Below are positions 1-8,800 of a stretch of DNA of 16,911 nucleotides, piece by piece. The position numbers were made by a program, and so were the translations under genes. Source of the DNA: Saprospiraceae bacterium (GTDB lineage Bacteria > Bacteroidota > Bacteroidia > Chitinophagales > Saprospiraceae). Position 1 is the stretch's first letter; each line of letters opens with the position of its first letter. The stretch covers positions 1-16,911 of the forward strand of contig JABDJE010000099.1 in assembly GCA_013002625.1 (NCBI GenBank), given 5' to 3'. The notes under the pieces are model-generated. The model was not told the DNA's origin. It was given only the letters and a program-made list of their open reading frames with translations, and made no database searches.

Positions 1-764
1 CTTTAGGCATCATACTGGGAATATTAAAACCCCAGCGTGGCGACTTCACATGGTTCGAAAACAGATACAAAGGTGAACATAAATTACGTATCGGTTCCAT
101 ACTTGAAACACCGAATTTCTTTCCTTACTTGAATGCAGATGACAATCTTGATATCGTCAGGCAAATAAAAAAAGTACCAAAGCAAAGTTTTGATGAATTG
201 CTTGATCTTGTAAAGTTGAAGGCAAGACGTAAATCAAGTTTTAAAACCTATTCGCTGGGTATGAAGCAAAGACTTGCCATTGCCGCTACACTGATAGGTG
301 ATCCTGATGTTGTCATATTCGATGAACCAACAAATGGTCTGGACCCGGAAGGCATAGCTGAAGTACGCAACACACTCCAGGAAATTGCAAACAGAGGTAA
401 GACCGTCATTATGGCATCTCACATTCTGGATGAAGTTGAAAAGATATGTTCACATGTTGCTATCCTTAAACGTGGAAAATTATTGGCAACAGGTCCAGTG
501 GGATCAATCCTTTCCAATGACATTACATTGGAAATAAGTTCTTCAGAGATAGATAAGCTCAAAACGGTCCTGGCTCAAAATCAAGCTATAAATAGAATTG
601 AAGAGAAAGCTGATTTTTTGGAATGCCTCGTCGAAGAATCACTGAATATTGCAGATTTAAATGCAGCACTTGTAAATCAGGGTATCAGAATCAATCACCT
701 CGTTTCCAGAAAACGCAAACTCGAAGAGGAATTTCTTGAAATTACTGGTAACAGTAAAAACTAA
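1..764 (+). CDS. ABC transporter ATP-binding protein, 5'-truncated by window edge
   Basis: This is the nucleotide-binding subunit of an ABC exporter-type transporter; it would hydrolyse ATP on the cytoplasmic face to drive the permease encoded next to it. The frame is open from base 3 with no start, so the N-terminus including Walker A lies outside the window. Visible in order are a Q-loop region of the BcrA-like type (GSILETPNFFPYL, about 99-137), the ABC signature SLGMKQRL (252-275), Walker B VVIFDEP (309-329), the D-loop NGLDPEG and the H-loop histidine in MASHILDE (420-422). The C-terminal tail ending in LEEEFLEIT is typical of BcrA/CcmA-like drug, lantibiotic or generic export ATPases. 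A TTG at 129 could be read as a start, but conserved family sequence continues upstream of it, so I reject it. The substrate cannot be told from the sequence. The stop is 7 bases before the permease start. Confidence 0.93.
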   Translation, partial: LGIILGILKPQRGDFTWFENRYKGEHKLRIGSILETPNFFPYLNADDNLDIVRQIKKVPKQSFDELLDLVKLKARRKSSFKTYSLGMKQRLAIAATLIGDPDVVIFDEPTNGLDPEGIAEVRNTLQEIANRGKTVIMASHILDEVEKICSHVAILKRGKLLATGPVGSILSNDITLEISSSEIDKLKTVLAQNQAINRIEEKADFLECLVEESLNIADLNAALVNQGIRINHLVSRKRKLEEEFLEITGNSKN

Positions 765-771
765 GTCAACT

Positions 772-1587
772 ATGTTAAGATTAATTAAGCTTGAATGGTC
801 AAAATTTAGCAAGAACAATGTGATTGTTTTACTCACAGCATTCTTTGCAATCTTCTTTCCAGCCTCTCTATATATAGGTAAATTATTTCCTGATGATCTG
901 CCGAGTTTCCTTCCTGGCAAAGCCATATTTTTTAGTTTCCCTACAGTATGGGAGTACCTGGGGTATGCCGGAAACTGGACGGTATTCTTTTTTATGGGCG
1001 TGATGATAATTTATACAATCACGATTGAGGTTAGTAATAAGACCATGCGTCAATCCATAATAAATGGCCAAAGCCGACAACAATTCTTCTTTTCTAAATA
1101 CCTAACTATATTCTTGCTGTGTGTTATTATCACCGTTTATTATACCCTTATTACATTGATTGTTGGTTTTAGTTCGACACCCAACCCAAGTATATCACTT
1201 GCTTTTGACAATGATATGGCCATACCTCGGTTCTTCCTCATGTGTTTTGGTTATATGAACTTTGCTATATTTCTTGCATTTATGTTCAGGAAATCTGGAA
1301 TTGCCGTATTCTTTTACCTTACCTACGTTATGATAATTGAGATGATACTGAGGTGGTTGGTAGGTATCAACTGGTTAGATCTTGGGGTTGCTGTTAATTA
1401 TTTTCCTTTAAATTCAATTGAGGATTTAATGCCTATGCCATTTCTACATTATGCAGACTTTTTCCAAAACAATGATATTGATTTCCCAATTTTGTTGACT
1501 TATAATCAGGCCACCGCGGCCACGATAGTCTACAGCTTAATCTTTATGGGAATTAGCTACTTTAGCTTTATGAAAAGAGATATCTAA
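772..1587 (+). CDS. ABC-2 type transporter permease, six membrane segments
   Basis: This is the inner-membrane partner of the preceding ATPase. The 271-residue product has about six hydrophobic helices, roughly at residues 17-36, 68-86, 109-132, 154-172, 176-197 and 248-267. A cytoplasmic stretch, TMRQSIINGQSRQQFF (about 91-106), falls between helices 2 and 3; it resembles the Arg-Gln-x-x-x-x-Gly-x-Ser-Arg coupling loop of ABC-2 permeases. I chose ATG at 772, 7 bases after the ATPase stop. The frame is also open upstream to a TTG at 736, but that start would overlap the ATPase and add a non-hydrophobic, Lys/Thr-rich leader. The MLRLIKLEWSKF opening is typical of this family. Assignment to the ABC-2 superfamily rests on topology and on the neighbour rather than on a unique motif; the transported compound is unknown. 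Confidence 0.85.
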   Translation: MLRLIKLEWSKFSKNNVIVLLTAFFAIFFPASLYIGKLFPDDLPSFLPGKAIFFSFPTVWEYLGYAGNWTVFFFMGVMIIYTITIEVSNKTMRQSIINGQSRQQFFFSKYLTIFLLCVIITVYYTLITLIVGFSSTPNPSISLAFDNDMAIPRFFLMCFGYMNFAIFLAFMFRKSGIAVFFYLTYVMIIEMILRWLVGINWLDLGVAVNYFPLNSIEDLMPMPFLHYADFFQNNDIDFPILLTYNQATAATIVYSLIFMGISYFSFMKRDI

Positions 1588-1588
1588 G

Positions 1589-2443
1589 GTGTTGAAAATA
1601 CTAGTTTCTGGAAGCACAGGCCAAGTAGGCAATGAATTACAACTGCTTGCATCACAACAAAGTGATTATGAGTTTACTTTTAAATCAAGTGATGCCCTGG
1701 ATCTTGGTTCAGCTGAAAGCATTAAAGAAAATCTTGATTCAAATATCGATGCATTTATCAACTTAGGGGCCTATACACAAGTAGACCAAGCTGAACAGGA
1801 TACCAAGGCATGCTATGCTATCAATGCAGATGCCTTGTATCATATTGCGAAATATGCATCACCAAATACCAAAATTATTCATCTATCATCAGATTATGTT
1901 TACAACAGCATCAAAGACAGACCAATCCTGGAAACAGATCCAACGACACCACTAGGCGTTTATGCCAAAAGTAAAAGAGATGGAGAAGGGAATTTGCTAG
2001 GTCTGCGATCAGATGCTGTTGTTATCAGAACTTCATGGGTATACTCATCTTTTGGACACAACTTTGTGAAATCCATGTTAAAGCTTGGGACTGAACGCAA
2101 TCAATTGAATATTGTGAGTGATCAAATAGGTGCCCCAACGTATGCAAGAGATATTGCTTCAGTATTAATGACCTGTCTAGCGCATCCTACCCTATCTGGA
2201 ATATTTAATTATGCCAATAAGGGACAAACTCACTGGGCTGATTACGCCCGAATAATATTTAAGCTTACAGGCATTGAATGCGAAGTCAATAATATCAGTA
2301 CTTCGGAGTTCAATGCGGCCGCACCAAGACCAGAATGGAGCGTATTGGATTGTTCTAAAATCACCAAAGCACTCAATATGACTATTGCCCCATGGGAAGA
2401 AAGTCTAAAAAAATGTCTTCTTGAATTAGGTTATGAACTTTAA
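1589..2443 (+). CDS. rfbD: dTDP-4-dehydrorhamnose reductase (RmlD family)
   Basis: This is the NAD(P)H-dependent last step of dTDP-L-rhamnose synthesis, reducing dTDP-4-dehydrorhamnose in the cytoplasm to supply rhamnose for surface polysaccharides. The 284-residue product is the usual length. Motifs seen: nucleotide-binding GSTGQVG (8-14), LSSDYVY (99-105, where the catalytic Thr of the common STDYVF motif is Ser101), the YxxxK pair Tyr125/Lys129 in VYAKSKRDGE, RTSWVY (147-152), VSDQIGAPTYARDIA (176-190) and the substrate-site RPEWSVLD (247-254). The start is GTG at 1589, one base after the permease stop; it is followed at once by TTG, and no ATG is available nearby. The tight spacing implies translation coupled to the transporter genes. 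No rfbA, rfbB or rfbC gene is present in the window, so the rest of the rhamnose pathway must lie elsewhere. Confidence 0.93.
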   Translation: MLKILVSGSTGQVGNELQLLASQQSDYEFTFKSSDALDLGSAESIKENLDSNIDAFINLGAYTQVDQAEQDTKACYAINADALYHIAKYASPNTKIIHLSSDYVYNSIKDRPILETDPTTPLGVYAKSKRDGEGNLLGLRSDAVVIRTSWVYSSFGHNFVKSMLKLGTERNQLNIVSDQIGAPTYARDIASVLMTCLAHPTLSGIFNYANKGQTHWADYARIIFKLTGIECEVNNISTSEFNAAAPRPEWSVLDCSKITKALNMTIAPWEESLKKCLLELGYEL

Positions 2444-2482
2444 TGCCATTTTATTTTTATATAATTTGGTAACACTTAATAA

Positions 2483-5203
2483 TTGAATATCAATAAACAA
2501 CTCATTCTCCTTGGATTATTGGTTTTGTCTTGCATGGGCAACCTGCAGGCAACCCATAACAGAGCCGGTGAAATCACTTACCGTCAGCTTGGGCCGTTGA
2601 CAATTCTAGCAACGATTACCACCTACACAAAAGCGAGCTCTGCATCGGCAGACAGAGATACACTTGAATTATTTTGGGGTGATGGCACCAGTACATTTGT
2701 ACCGCGTGCCAATGGTCAAGGGGAACTTATCCCTGGAGAGGATATAAAAATCAATTACTATACAGCTGAACATACCTATCCTGGAAGGGCTACCTATAAA
2801 TTATCCTTTAATGATCCGAACCGGGTGGGAAACATTCAAAATGTAAATTTCCCCAATTCTGTTGATGTAAGATTTTATGTAGAGACGACCTTTACTTTAA
2901 CCAATACGCAATTCCAGGGATTCAACAATTCTGTTGAACTCCTCCAACCTCCGATAGATTTTGCCTGTGTAAACAGCAGGTTTGTCCATAATCCAAATGC
3001 TTTTGATCCTGATGGAGACAGTATTTCTTATGAATTAATAGTGCCGTTGGAATCCGAAGGTATGGAGGTCCCTAAATATGAACTTCCAAATGAAGCCGCT
3101 TTCCCTGGCCCAGATAATGTAATAACTCTTGATCCGGTGACTGGAGATTTTGTTTGGGACTCGCCTAAGACGCCAGGAGAATATAATATAGCCATCCGAA
3201 TCAATGAATATAGAAATGGTATTCTTCTAAATAGTGTCATTCGTGATATGCAGATATTTGTAGATATATGTACAACGCTTCCTCCTGAAATTGATGTTGT
3301 GGATGAAATATGTGTTATAGCAGGAGAAGAAATTAATATTCCAGTAATTGTGACTGACCCTGATACCGATGAGTTGGTTCGACTATCTGCAACCGGTGGC
3401 CCATTTAGAACAAGGCGGTCATCAGCTGACTTAACCGGAAACGGAGATTATACCGTTCAGGCTTTAAAAGAACAGTTTATATGGCAAACTACTTGTGAGC
3501 ATATTTCGGATGCTTATTATCAGGTTGTTTTCAGAGCTCAAGATAATTCCAGAGGTACGACTGGATTTGCCACGCTTAAAACTATGCGAATCAAAGTTGT
3601 CGGTCCTCCGCCAGAAGATGTCCAAGGTCAAACCGTCGGTGAAAATTCGATAAGGATAGATTGGGATTTTAATTACTCATGTAAAGATACCGAAGATGAT
3701 TATTTTATCGGATTCAGTGTCTGGCGTAAGACGAATCCAAACCCATTTGAAATAGATACATGTACAACCGGATTGGATGGCAGAGGATACATCCCAGTTA
3801 ATTTCCTGACGAATCAAAATGATGGATCAAGATATTTTCACGTTGATGATCTTGATTTAGAAAAAGGAAGAATCTACTGTTATCGGGTATTGGCAAACTT
3901 TGCACTGCGTACACCGAGCGGCAATCCCTACAATATTACTGAAAGCATACCCTCAGCTGAAATATGCCTACAGTTAAGTCAGGATATACCGTTGATTACT
4001 GAGGTAAGTGTAAATGAAACGGCTGTATTTAGTGGTGTTATGGATGTGTCATGGATAAAGCCTTTGGCCAGTGATTTAGATACAATCGAAAATCCAGGCC
4101 CCTATCGTTACGTGCTAAAGCGTTCGACTGATGGCATCAATTACACTGCGGTTGCAGGCGCTGACTACACAACGAATTCCTTTGCAGAACCCATTCAACT
4201 GTCCTTCCAGGATTCCGGGTTGAATACCCTAACTGTTCAATATTATTATACCGTCGACTTCTATAGCAATAATATACTATATGGTTCGTCCTTACCAGCG
4301 AGCAGTATTTTCCTGAATATTACATCTTCAGATAATCTGAACGCGCTAAGTTGGTCATATGATGTGCCGTGGCAGAATTTCAAATACCATGTCTACCGTC
4401 AATCTGGAAATCAATACAATGTAATTGCAACGCTTGAAGAGGAAAATTATCAGGACTTTAATGTTGAGAACGATGACGAGTACTGCTACTATATAGAAGC
4501 AGAAGGCACTTATGGCCTATCTTCCACTCCACCCTTGTTAATAAATCTTTCTCAAGAAGTATGCGGAACACCAATTGATACAGTTGGCCCATGTGCACCT
4601 GCTATTGCGGTAGAAAATCCATGTGATCTTATCGGTGAAAACGTTACGCCATCTGAATTAATCAATACGATCAGTTGGTCTTCAGTAAAATTTGAATGTA
4701 TCAACAGTCAGGACATCCAGGGATATAATATTTATTACTCAGACAATATCAACGAAACTGTTGAGTTCATTGGTTACGTAGAAGATGACACCTTTAATTC
4801 TTATGAACATCTTCCAAGTGAAGGAATCAGTGGATGTTATGCAGTAAGCAGTGTGGATAGCTTGGGCAATGAAGGCTTATTAAGTGAACTGGTATGCGTT
4901 GATAATTGTCCAGTCTATACCTTGCCAAATACATTTACGCCTAATAATGATGGCGCTAACGAATTATTCGTTCCTATTGAAAACAGATTTGTATCTAGTA
5001 TTGACTTCAAGGTATATAACAGATGGGGAAATCTAATATTTCAAACAAACGACCCCGAAATTAATTGGAACGGCACAATGGACAATGGTACTGAGGTTGA
5101 CGAAGGTACATATTACTATGTCTGTGCTGTATTCGAGCAAACCATCGAAGGCAATGTCAGTCAATCTTTATTATTAGAAGGTAACATCCAAATTTTTAGA
5201 TAA
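2483..5203 (+). CDS. T9SS type B (gliding-motility-associated C-terminal domain) secreted multidomain protein
   Basis: This is a large exported surface or extracellular protein of 906 residues. Residues 1-23 form a Sec signal peptide, probably cleaved after GNLQA. From there I see a PKD-like module (about 30-110) with FWGDGTS and HTYPGRATY. Two cadherin-like beta modules follow (about 160-262 and 270-373), containing FDPDGDSISYEL and VTDPDTDEL; the Asp clusters could bind calcium. Three or four fibronectin-III-like modules come next (about 376-500, 503-612, 613-690 and 700-805). The type B T9SS sorting domain is residues 809-906, recognisable from LPNTFTPNNDGANELF, FKVYNRWGNLIF, NWNGT and GTYYYV, ending in GNIQIFR. 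Known proteins with this domain are sent across the outer membrane by T9SS and include motility adhesins. The start is TTG at 2483, directly after an in-frame TAA at 2480; the next in-frame ATG (codon 18) would destroy the signal peptide. No enzyme domain is visible, so adhesin or matrix protein is an inference. Confidence 0.9.
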   Translation: MNINKQLILLGLLVLSCMGNLQATHNRAGEITYRQLGPLTILATITTYTKASSASADRDTLELFWGDGTSTFVPRANGQGELIPGEDIKINYYTAEHTYPGRATYKLSFNDPNRVGNIQNVNFPNSVDVRFYVETTFTLTNTQFQGFNNSVELLQPPIDFACVNSRFVHNPNAFDPDGDSISYELIVPLESEGMEVPKYELPNEAAFPGPDNVITLDPVTGDFVWDSPKTPGEYNIAIRINEYRNGILLNSVIRDMQIFVDICTTLPPEIDVVDEICVIAGEEINIPVIVTDPDTDELVRLSATGGPFRTRRSSADLTGNGDYTVQALKEQFIWQTTCEHISDAYYQVVFRAQDNSRGTTGFATLKTMRIKVVGPPPEDVQGQTVGENSIRIDWDFNYSCKDTEDDYFIGFSVWRKTNPNPFEIDTCTTGLDGRGYIPVNFLTNQNDGSRYFHVDDLDLEKGRIYCYRVLANFALRTPSGNPYNITESIPSAEICLQLSQDIPLITEVSVNETAVFSGVMDVSWIKPLASDLDTIENPGPYRYVLKRSTDGINYTAVAGADYTTNSFAEPIQLSFQDSGLNTLTVQYYYTVDFYSNNILYGSSLPASSIFLNITSSDNLNALSWSYDVPWQNFKYHVYRQSGNQYNVIATLEEENYQDFNVENDDEYCYYIEAEGTYGLSSTPPLLINLSQEVCGTPIDTVGPCAPAIAVENPCDLIGENVTPSELINTISWSSVKFECINSQDIQGYNIYYSDNINETVEFIGYVEDDTFNSYEHLPSEGISGCYAVSSVDSLGNEGLLSELVCVDNCPVYTLPNTFTPNNDGANELFVPIENRFVSSIDFKVYNRWGNLIFQTNDPEINWNGTMDNGTEVDEGTYYYVCAVFEQTIEGNVSQSLLLEGNIQIFR

Positions 5204-5796
5204 TGTTTTGTGGCATCGTAGAAGCAGTTGGTAAAGTTGTAGATATTGAGATCTCTGGTACAAACAGGATTTTCACCATTGAGCATCCATACAGTGATCC
5301 ATTGTACATCGATCAAAGCATTAGCCACAATGGCGTTTGCCTTACGGTTGTGGCAATCAGTGAAAGCACATATAAAGTTGAAGCCATTCTTGAAACGCTT
5401 AATCGATCAAATTTAGGAAGTCTCACTGTTGGTGATATTGTCAATCTTGAGCGTAGTATCCAAATGTCTACACGTATTGATGGCCATATGGTTCAAGGCC
5501 ATGTTGATAATACGGCCATAGTTAAATCTATTGAAGATTTAAATGGCAGTTGGTCAATAGTCATTGAGCTGGATCCTAATGACACCTTATATACAATTCC
5601 AAAAGGTTCCATTGCGATAAATGGAATAAGTTTAACTATAGCACAATTAAACGATACGCTGCTTGGTGTAGCAATTATACCATATACCTACCATCACACA
5701 AATTTAAAATTCTTGCAAGCGGGTGATAGAGTGAATCTTGAGTATGATTCTATTGGGAAATATGTCATCCAGTATATGAATAAAATAAAATCCTGA
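5203..5796 (+). CDS. ribE: Riboflavin synthase, alpha chain
   Basis: The enzyme converts two molecules of 6,7-dimethyl-8-ribityllumazine into riboflavin and a pyrimidinedione, the final step of vitamin B2 synthesis, in the cytoplasm. The 197-residue product shows the two homologous lumazine-binding barrels: barrel 1 with SHNGVCLTVV (41-50) and DGHMVQGHVD (93-102), barrel 2 with KGSIAINGISLTI (134-146) and IIPYTYHHTNL (158-168). Residues matching E. coli Cys48, His102 and Thr148 are kept as Cys46, His100 and Thr145. The N-terminus reads MFCGIVE instead of the usual MFTGIVE. The ATG shares its A with the TAA stop of the preceding T9SS gene (TAATG), so translation is probably coupled. No lumazine synthase or other rib gene is in the window. 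The stop codon lies inside the left arm of the downstream terminator hairpin. Confidence 0.95.
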   Translation: MFCGIVEAVGKVVDIEISGTNRIFTIEHPYSDPLYIDQSISHNGVCLTVVAISESTYKVEAILETLNRSNLGSLTVGDIVNLERSIQMSTRIDGHMVQGHVDNTAIVKSIEDLNGSWSIVIELDPNDTLYTIPKGSIAINGISLTIAQLNDTLLGVAIIPYTYHHTNLKFLQAGDRVNLEYDSIGKYVIQYMNKIKS

Positions 5797-5821
5797 CTGC
5801 GCCAAGGGCGAGCCAGGATTT
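5788..5821. terminator. Bidirectional intrinsic terminator between convergent ribE and rpoC
   Basis: An eight-pair perfect outer stem, AAATCCTG (5788-5795) with CAGGATTT (5814-5821), is followed inward by an A-C mismatch, two pairs, a bulged G and a four-pair GC-rich segment (5800-5803 with 5807-5810) closed by a three-base loop. T-rich sequence follows on both sides: TATATATTTA on the plus strand and TATTTTATTC reading into ribE on the minus strand. It sits 36 bases past the rpoC stop and overlaps the ribE stop codon, as expected for a shared terminator of convergent operons. Confidence 0.82.
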
Positions 5822-5856
5822 ATATATTTATCTAAATATTTCTAAGTAATAGCTGA

Positions 5857-8800
5857 TTATTCAGCTGGTTCCTCAGCAGTTTCTGCTTCTTCAATAACCT
5901 CTTCAGGTTCAACCGCAGTTACGATAATATCTCTAAATTCTCTAAGTCCAGTACCTGCAGGAATTCTCTTACCCGCAATTACATTTTCTTTAAGACCATT
6001 CAGTTCATCTCGTTTAGCGGCAATCGCTGCAGTACTCAATACTTTCGTAGTTTCCTGGAACGATGCAGCAGATATCCAACTGGTCACACCTAGAGATGAT
6101 CTTGTAATACCTTGAAGCATTGGCTTGGATGTTGCAGAAATGGCATCTCTGTAAGTAACCAAAGACAAGTCATTTCTCTTCAAGTAAGAATTTTCTTCCC
6201 GAAGGTGTCTTAATGATACAAGTTGACCAGGCTTAAGCTTGTTGGATCCACCTGCATCTTCGACAACTTTCTTGTCAAAAATCCAATCATTACCTTCTAA
6301 GAAATCAAATCTGTCCACTGCTTCTCCTTCCAGGAATTTTGTATCTCCTGGATCAAGGATTTCAACTCTACGCATCATCTGCCTTGCAATTACTTCGATA
6401 TGCTTATCATTGATACCAATTCCCTGAGAGCGGTAAACTTCTTGAATTCCATCTACCAGATATTTCTGAACTGCAAATGGTCCACTGATATTTAGAATAT
6501 CGAATGGTGATGTTGCGCCATCAGATAATTTAGTACCTGCTCTGACAAAGTCACCATCCTGAACCAACATAAGTTTACCCTTCTTAATAAGGTACTTACG
6601 CTTCTGGTTAGTTTTCTCGTCATGAACAAATACCTCCTGGTTTCCTCTCTTAACCTTACCGAAAGATACGATACCATCAATCTCAGATGTTACTGCCGGA
6701 TTTGATGGATTACGCGCTTCGAACAATTCGGTAACCCTTGGAAGACCACCGGTAATATCCTGAATTTGTCCTTGCTTTCTTGGTATCTTAGCTAACTTCT
6801 GTCCTGACACTACTTCCATTCCATTCTGAGCGGTCAGATAAGCACCCACAGGCATTGTATAGGATTTCATTTCCTTACCAGAAGCCGAAATGATTTTGAT
6901 TGTAGGTACTGATTTCTTCGACTTAGATTCAACAATAACTAAGTCTTCATTACCTGTCTGATCATCTCTTTCTCTTCTGTACGATACCCCTTCTTCAAGA
7001 CCGTCAAATTTAACAATACCGTTATATTCAGAAATTATAACTGCGTTAAATGGATCCCATTGAGATACTAGGTCACCTTTCTTGAGTTTCTGCTTATTCT
7101 TCACATGAAGTGTCGAACCGTATTGAATATAATAAGTCGTCAATACTTTTCCAGTCTCGGGATCTTTTACTCTGATTTCACCAGATCTTGAAATAACAAC
7201 TTTCTGCTTCACACCATTCTCCTCGTAATTCGTTGCCTTTACATTATCAAACTCAAGTACACCTTCGTGCTTAGAGACAATTTCTGACTCCGCTTTGGAA
7301 ACTGATGCGATACCCCCTACGTGGAAGGTTCTCAATGTTAACTGTGTTCCTGGTTCACCAATACTCTGAGCGGCAATAATACCAACGGCATCTCCTTTTT
7401 CAGCAATTCTGTTCGTTGCAAGATTTTTACCGTAACACTTAGCACAAACACCTCTGCGTGTCTCGCAAGTAAGAACAGAACGAATCTTCAAGTCTTCAAT
7501 TCCTGATTCCTCGATCTCTTCTGCTATTTTATGATCAATATATTCACCACCTTCAAGAATAATTTCACCTGTCTCAGGGTGATATACATCGTTCAATACA
7601 TACCTTCCTTCAATCTTGGATGCAAGACTTTCGACAATTTTATCGTTTTCGATATATGCCGTCATTTTAATACCTCTTAATGTATCGCAATCACTGTCCA
7701 TGATGATAACATCTTGAGAGACATCCACCAATCGTCTCGTAAGATAACCGGCATCAGCTGTTTTCAATGCTGTATCGGCTAGACCCTTACGTGCACCGTG
7801 TGTAGAGATAAAGTAATCTTGTACTGACAATCCTTCCAGGAAGTTTGACAGAATCGGATTCTCAATAATCGCACCGCCTGTATCACCTGATTTTCTAGGT
7901 TTTGCCATTAGACCTCTTAATCCACACAGCTGTTTAATTTGTTGCTTGGAGCCCCTTGCTCCGGAGTCAAGCATCATATATACTGAATTGAATCCTGCTT
8001 TATCTTCTTGCAGTTCCTTCATGAGGTTTTCAGTAATCTTATTATCGGCATAAGTCCATTTGTCAATAACTTGATTATAACGCTCATTTGGTGTAATCAA
8101 TCCCATATTATAATTATCCCAAACTTCTTCAACTTCTTCTTGAGCCTCAAGTAAGGTCTTCTCTTTGATAGTAGGATTAATCAAGTCTCCCAGGTTAAAT
8201 GATAACCCAGCTTTGAATGACCAATAGAATCCCATTTCCTTAATATCATCCAGGAATGCTGCTGTTCTCGGAACATCAGTTCTAGTGATAATATCGGAGA
8301 TAACCTTTTTAAGGTTTTTCTTGGTTAATAAGGTATCGATATAAGGAACACCTTCAGGTCTTTTCTGGTTAAATACTACTCGACCAACTGTTGTATTGAT
8401 TAGGCCAAAGCTCATTTCTCCATCCTCACCTTCAATTTCTTCTCTAACTCTAATACCTTGATGCAATGCAAGCTTGCCTTCATTGTAGGCAATCATAACC
8501 TCTTCCGTAGAATAGAAGATGTGATCCTTTTCCTTTGACCCTACCGCCATATCCTGGTTCTCTTTGGTCAAATAATAAAGACCTAATACCATATCCTGCG
8601 AAGGCAGTGCAATAGGTGATCCATTCTGTGGATTGAGAATATTGTGTGAAGACAACATCAGTACTTGTGCTTCCAGGATCGCTCCCTGGCTCAACGGCAC
8701 GTGTACAGCCATTTGGTCACCATCAAAGTCGGCGTTGAATGCACCGGTTACAAGTGGGTGTAATTGGATGGCCTTACCTTCAACCAACTTCGGCTGGAAT

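Noticed and set aside
129..131. TTG as the start of the first ATPase gene
   Set aside because: The frame stays open to the window edge and encodes the conserved Q-loop region upstream, so the gene is truncated rather than starting here.
2435..2472. Possible promoter with TATAATTTGG (2458-2467) before the T9SS gene
   Set aside because: It matches TATAAT but not the spaced Bacteroidota TAnnTTTG element, and no TTTG or TTGACA-like box lies at a suitable distance upstream; AT-rich sequence alone explains it.
5797..5856. Searched the ribE-rpoC gap for a small gene or RNA
   Set aside because: The 60 bases are accounted for by the terminator hairpin and its T-rich flanks; there is no open frame of note.
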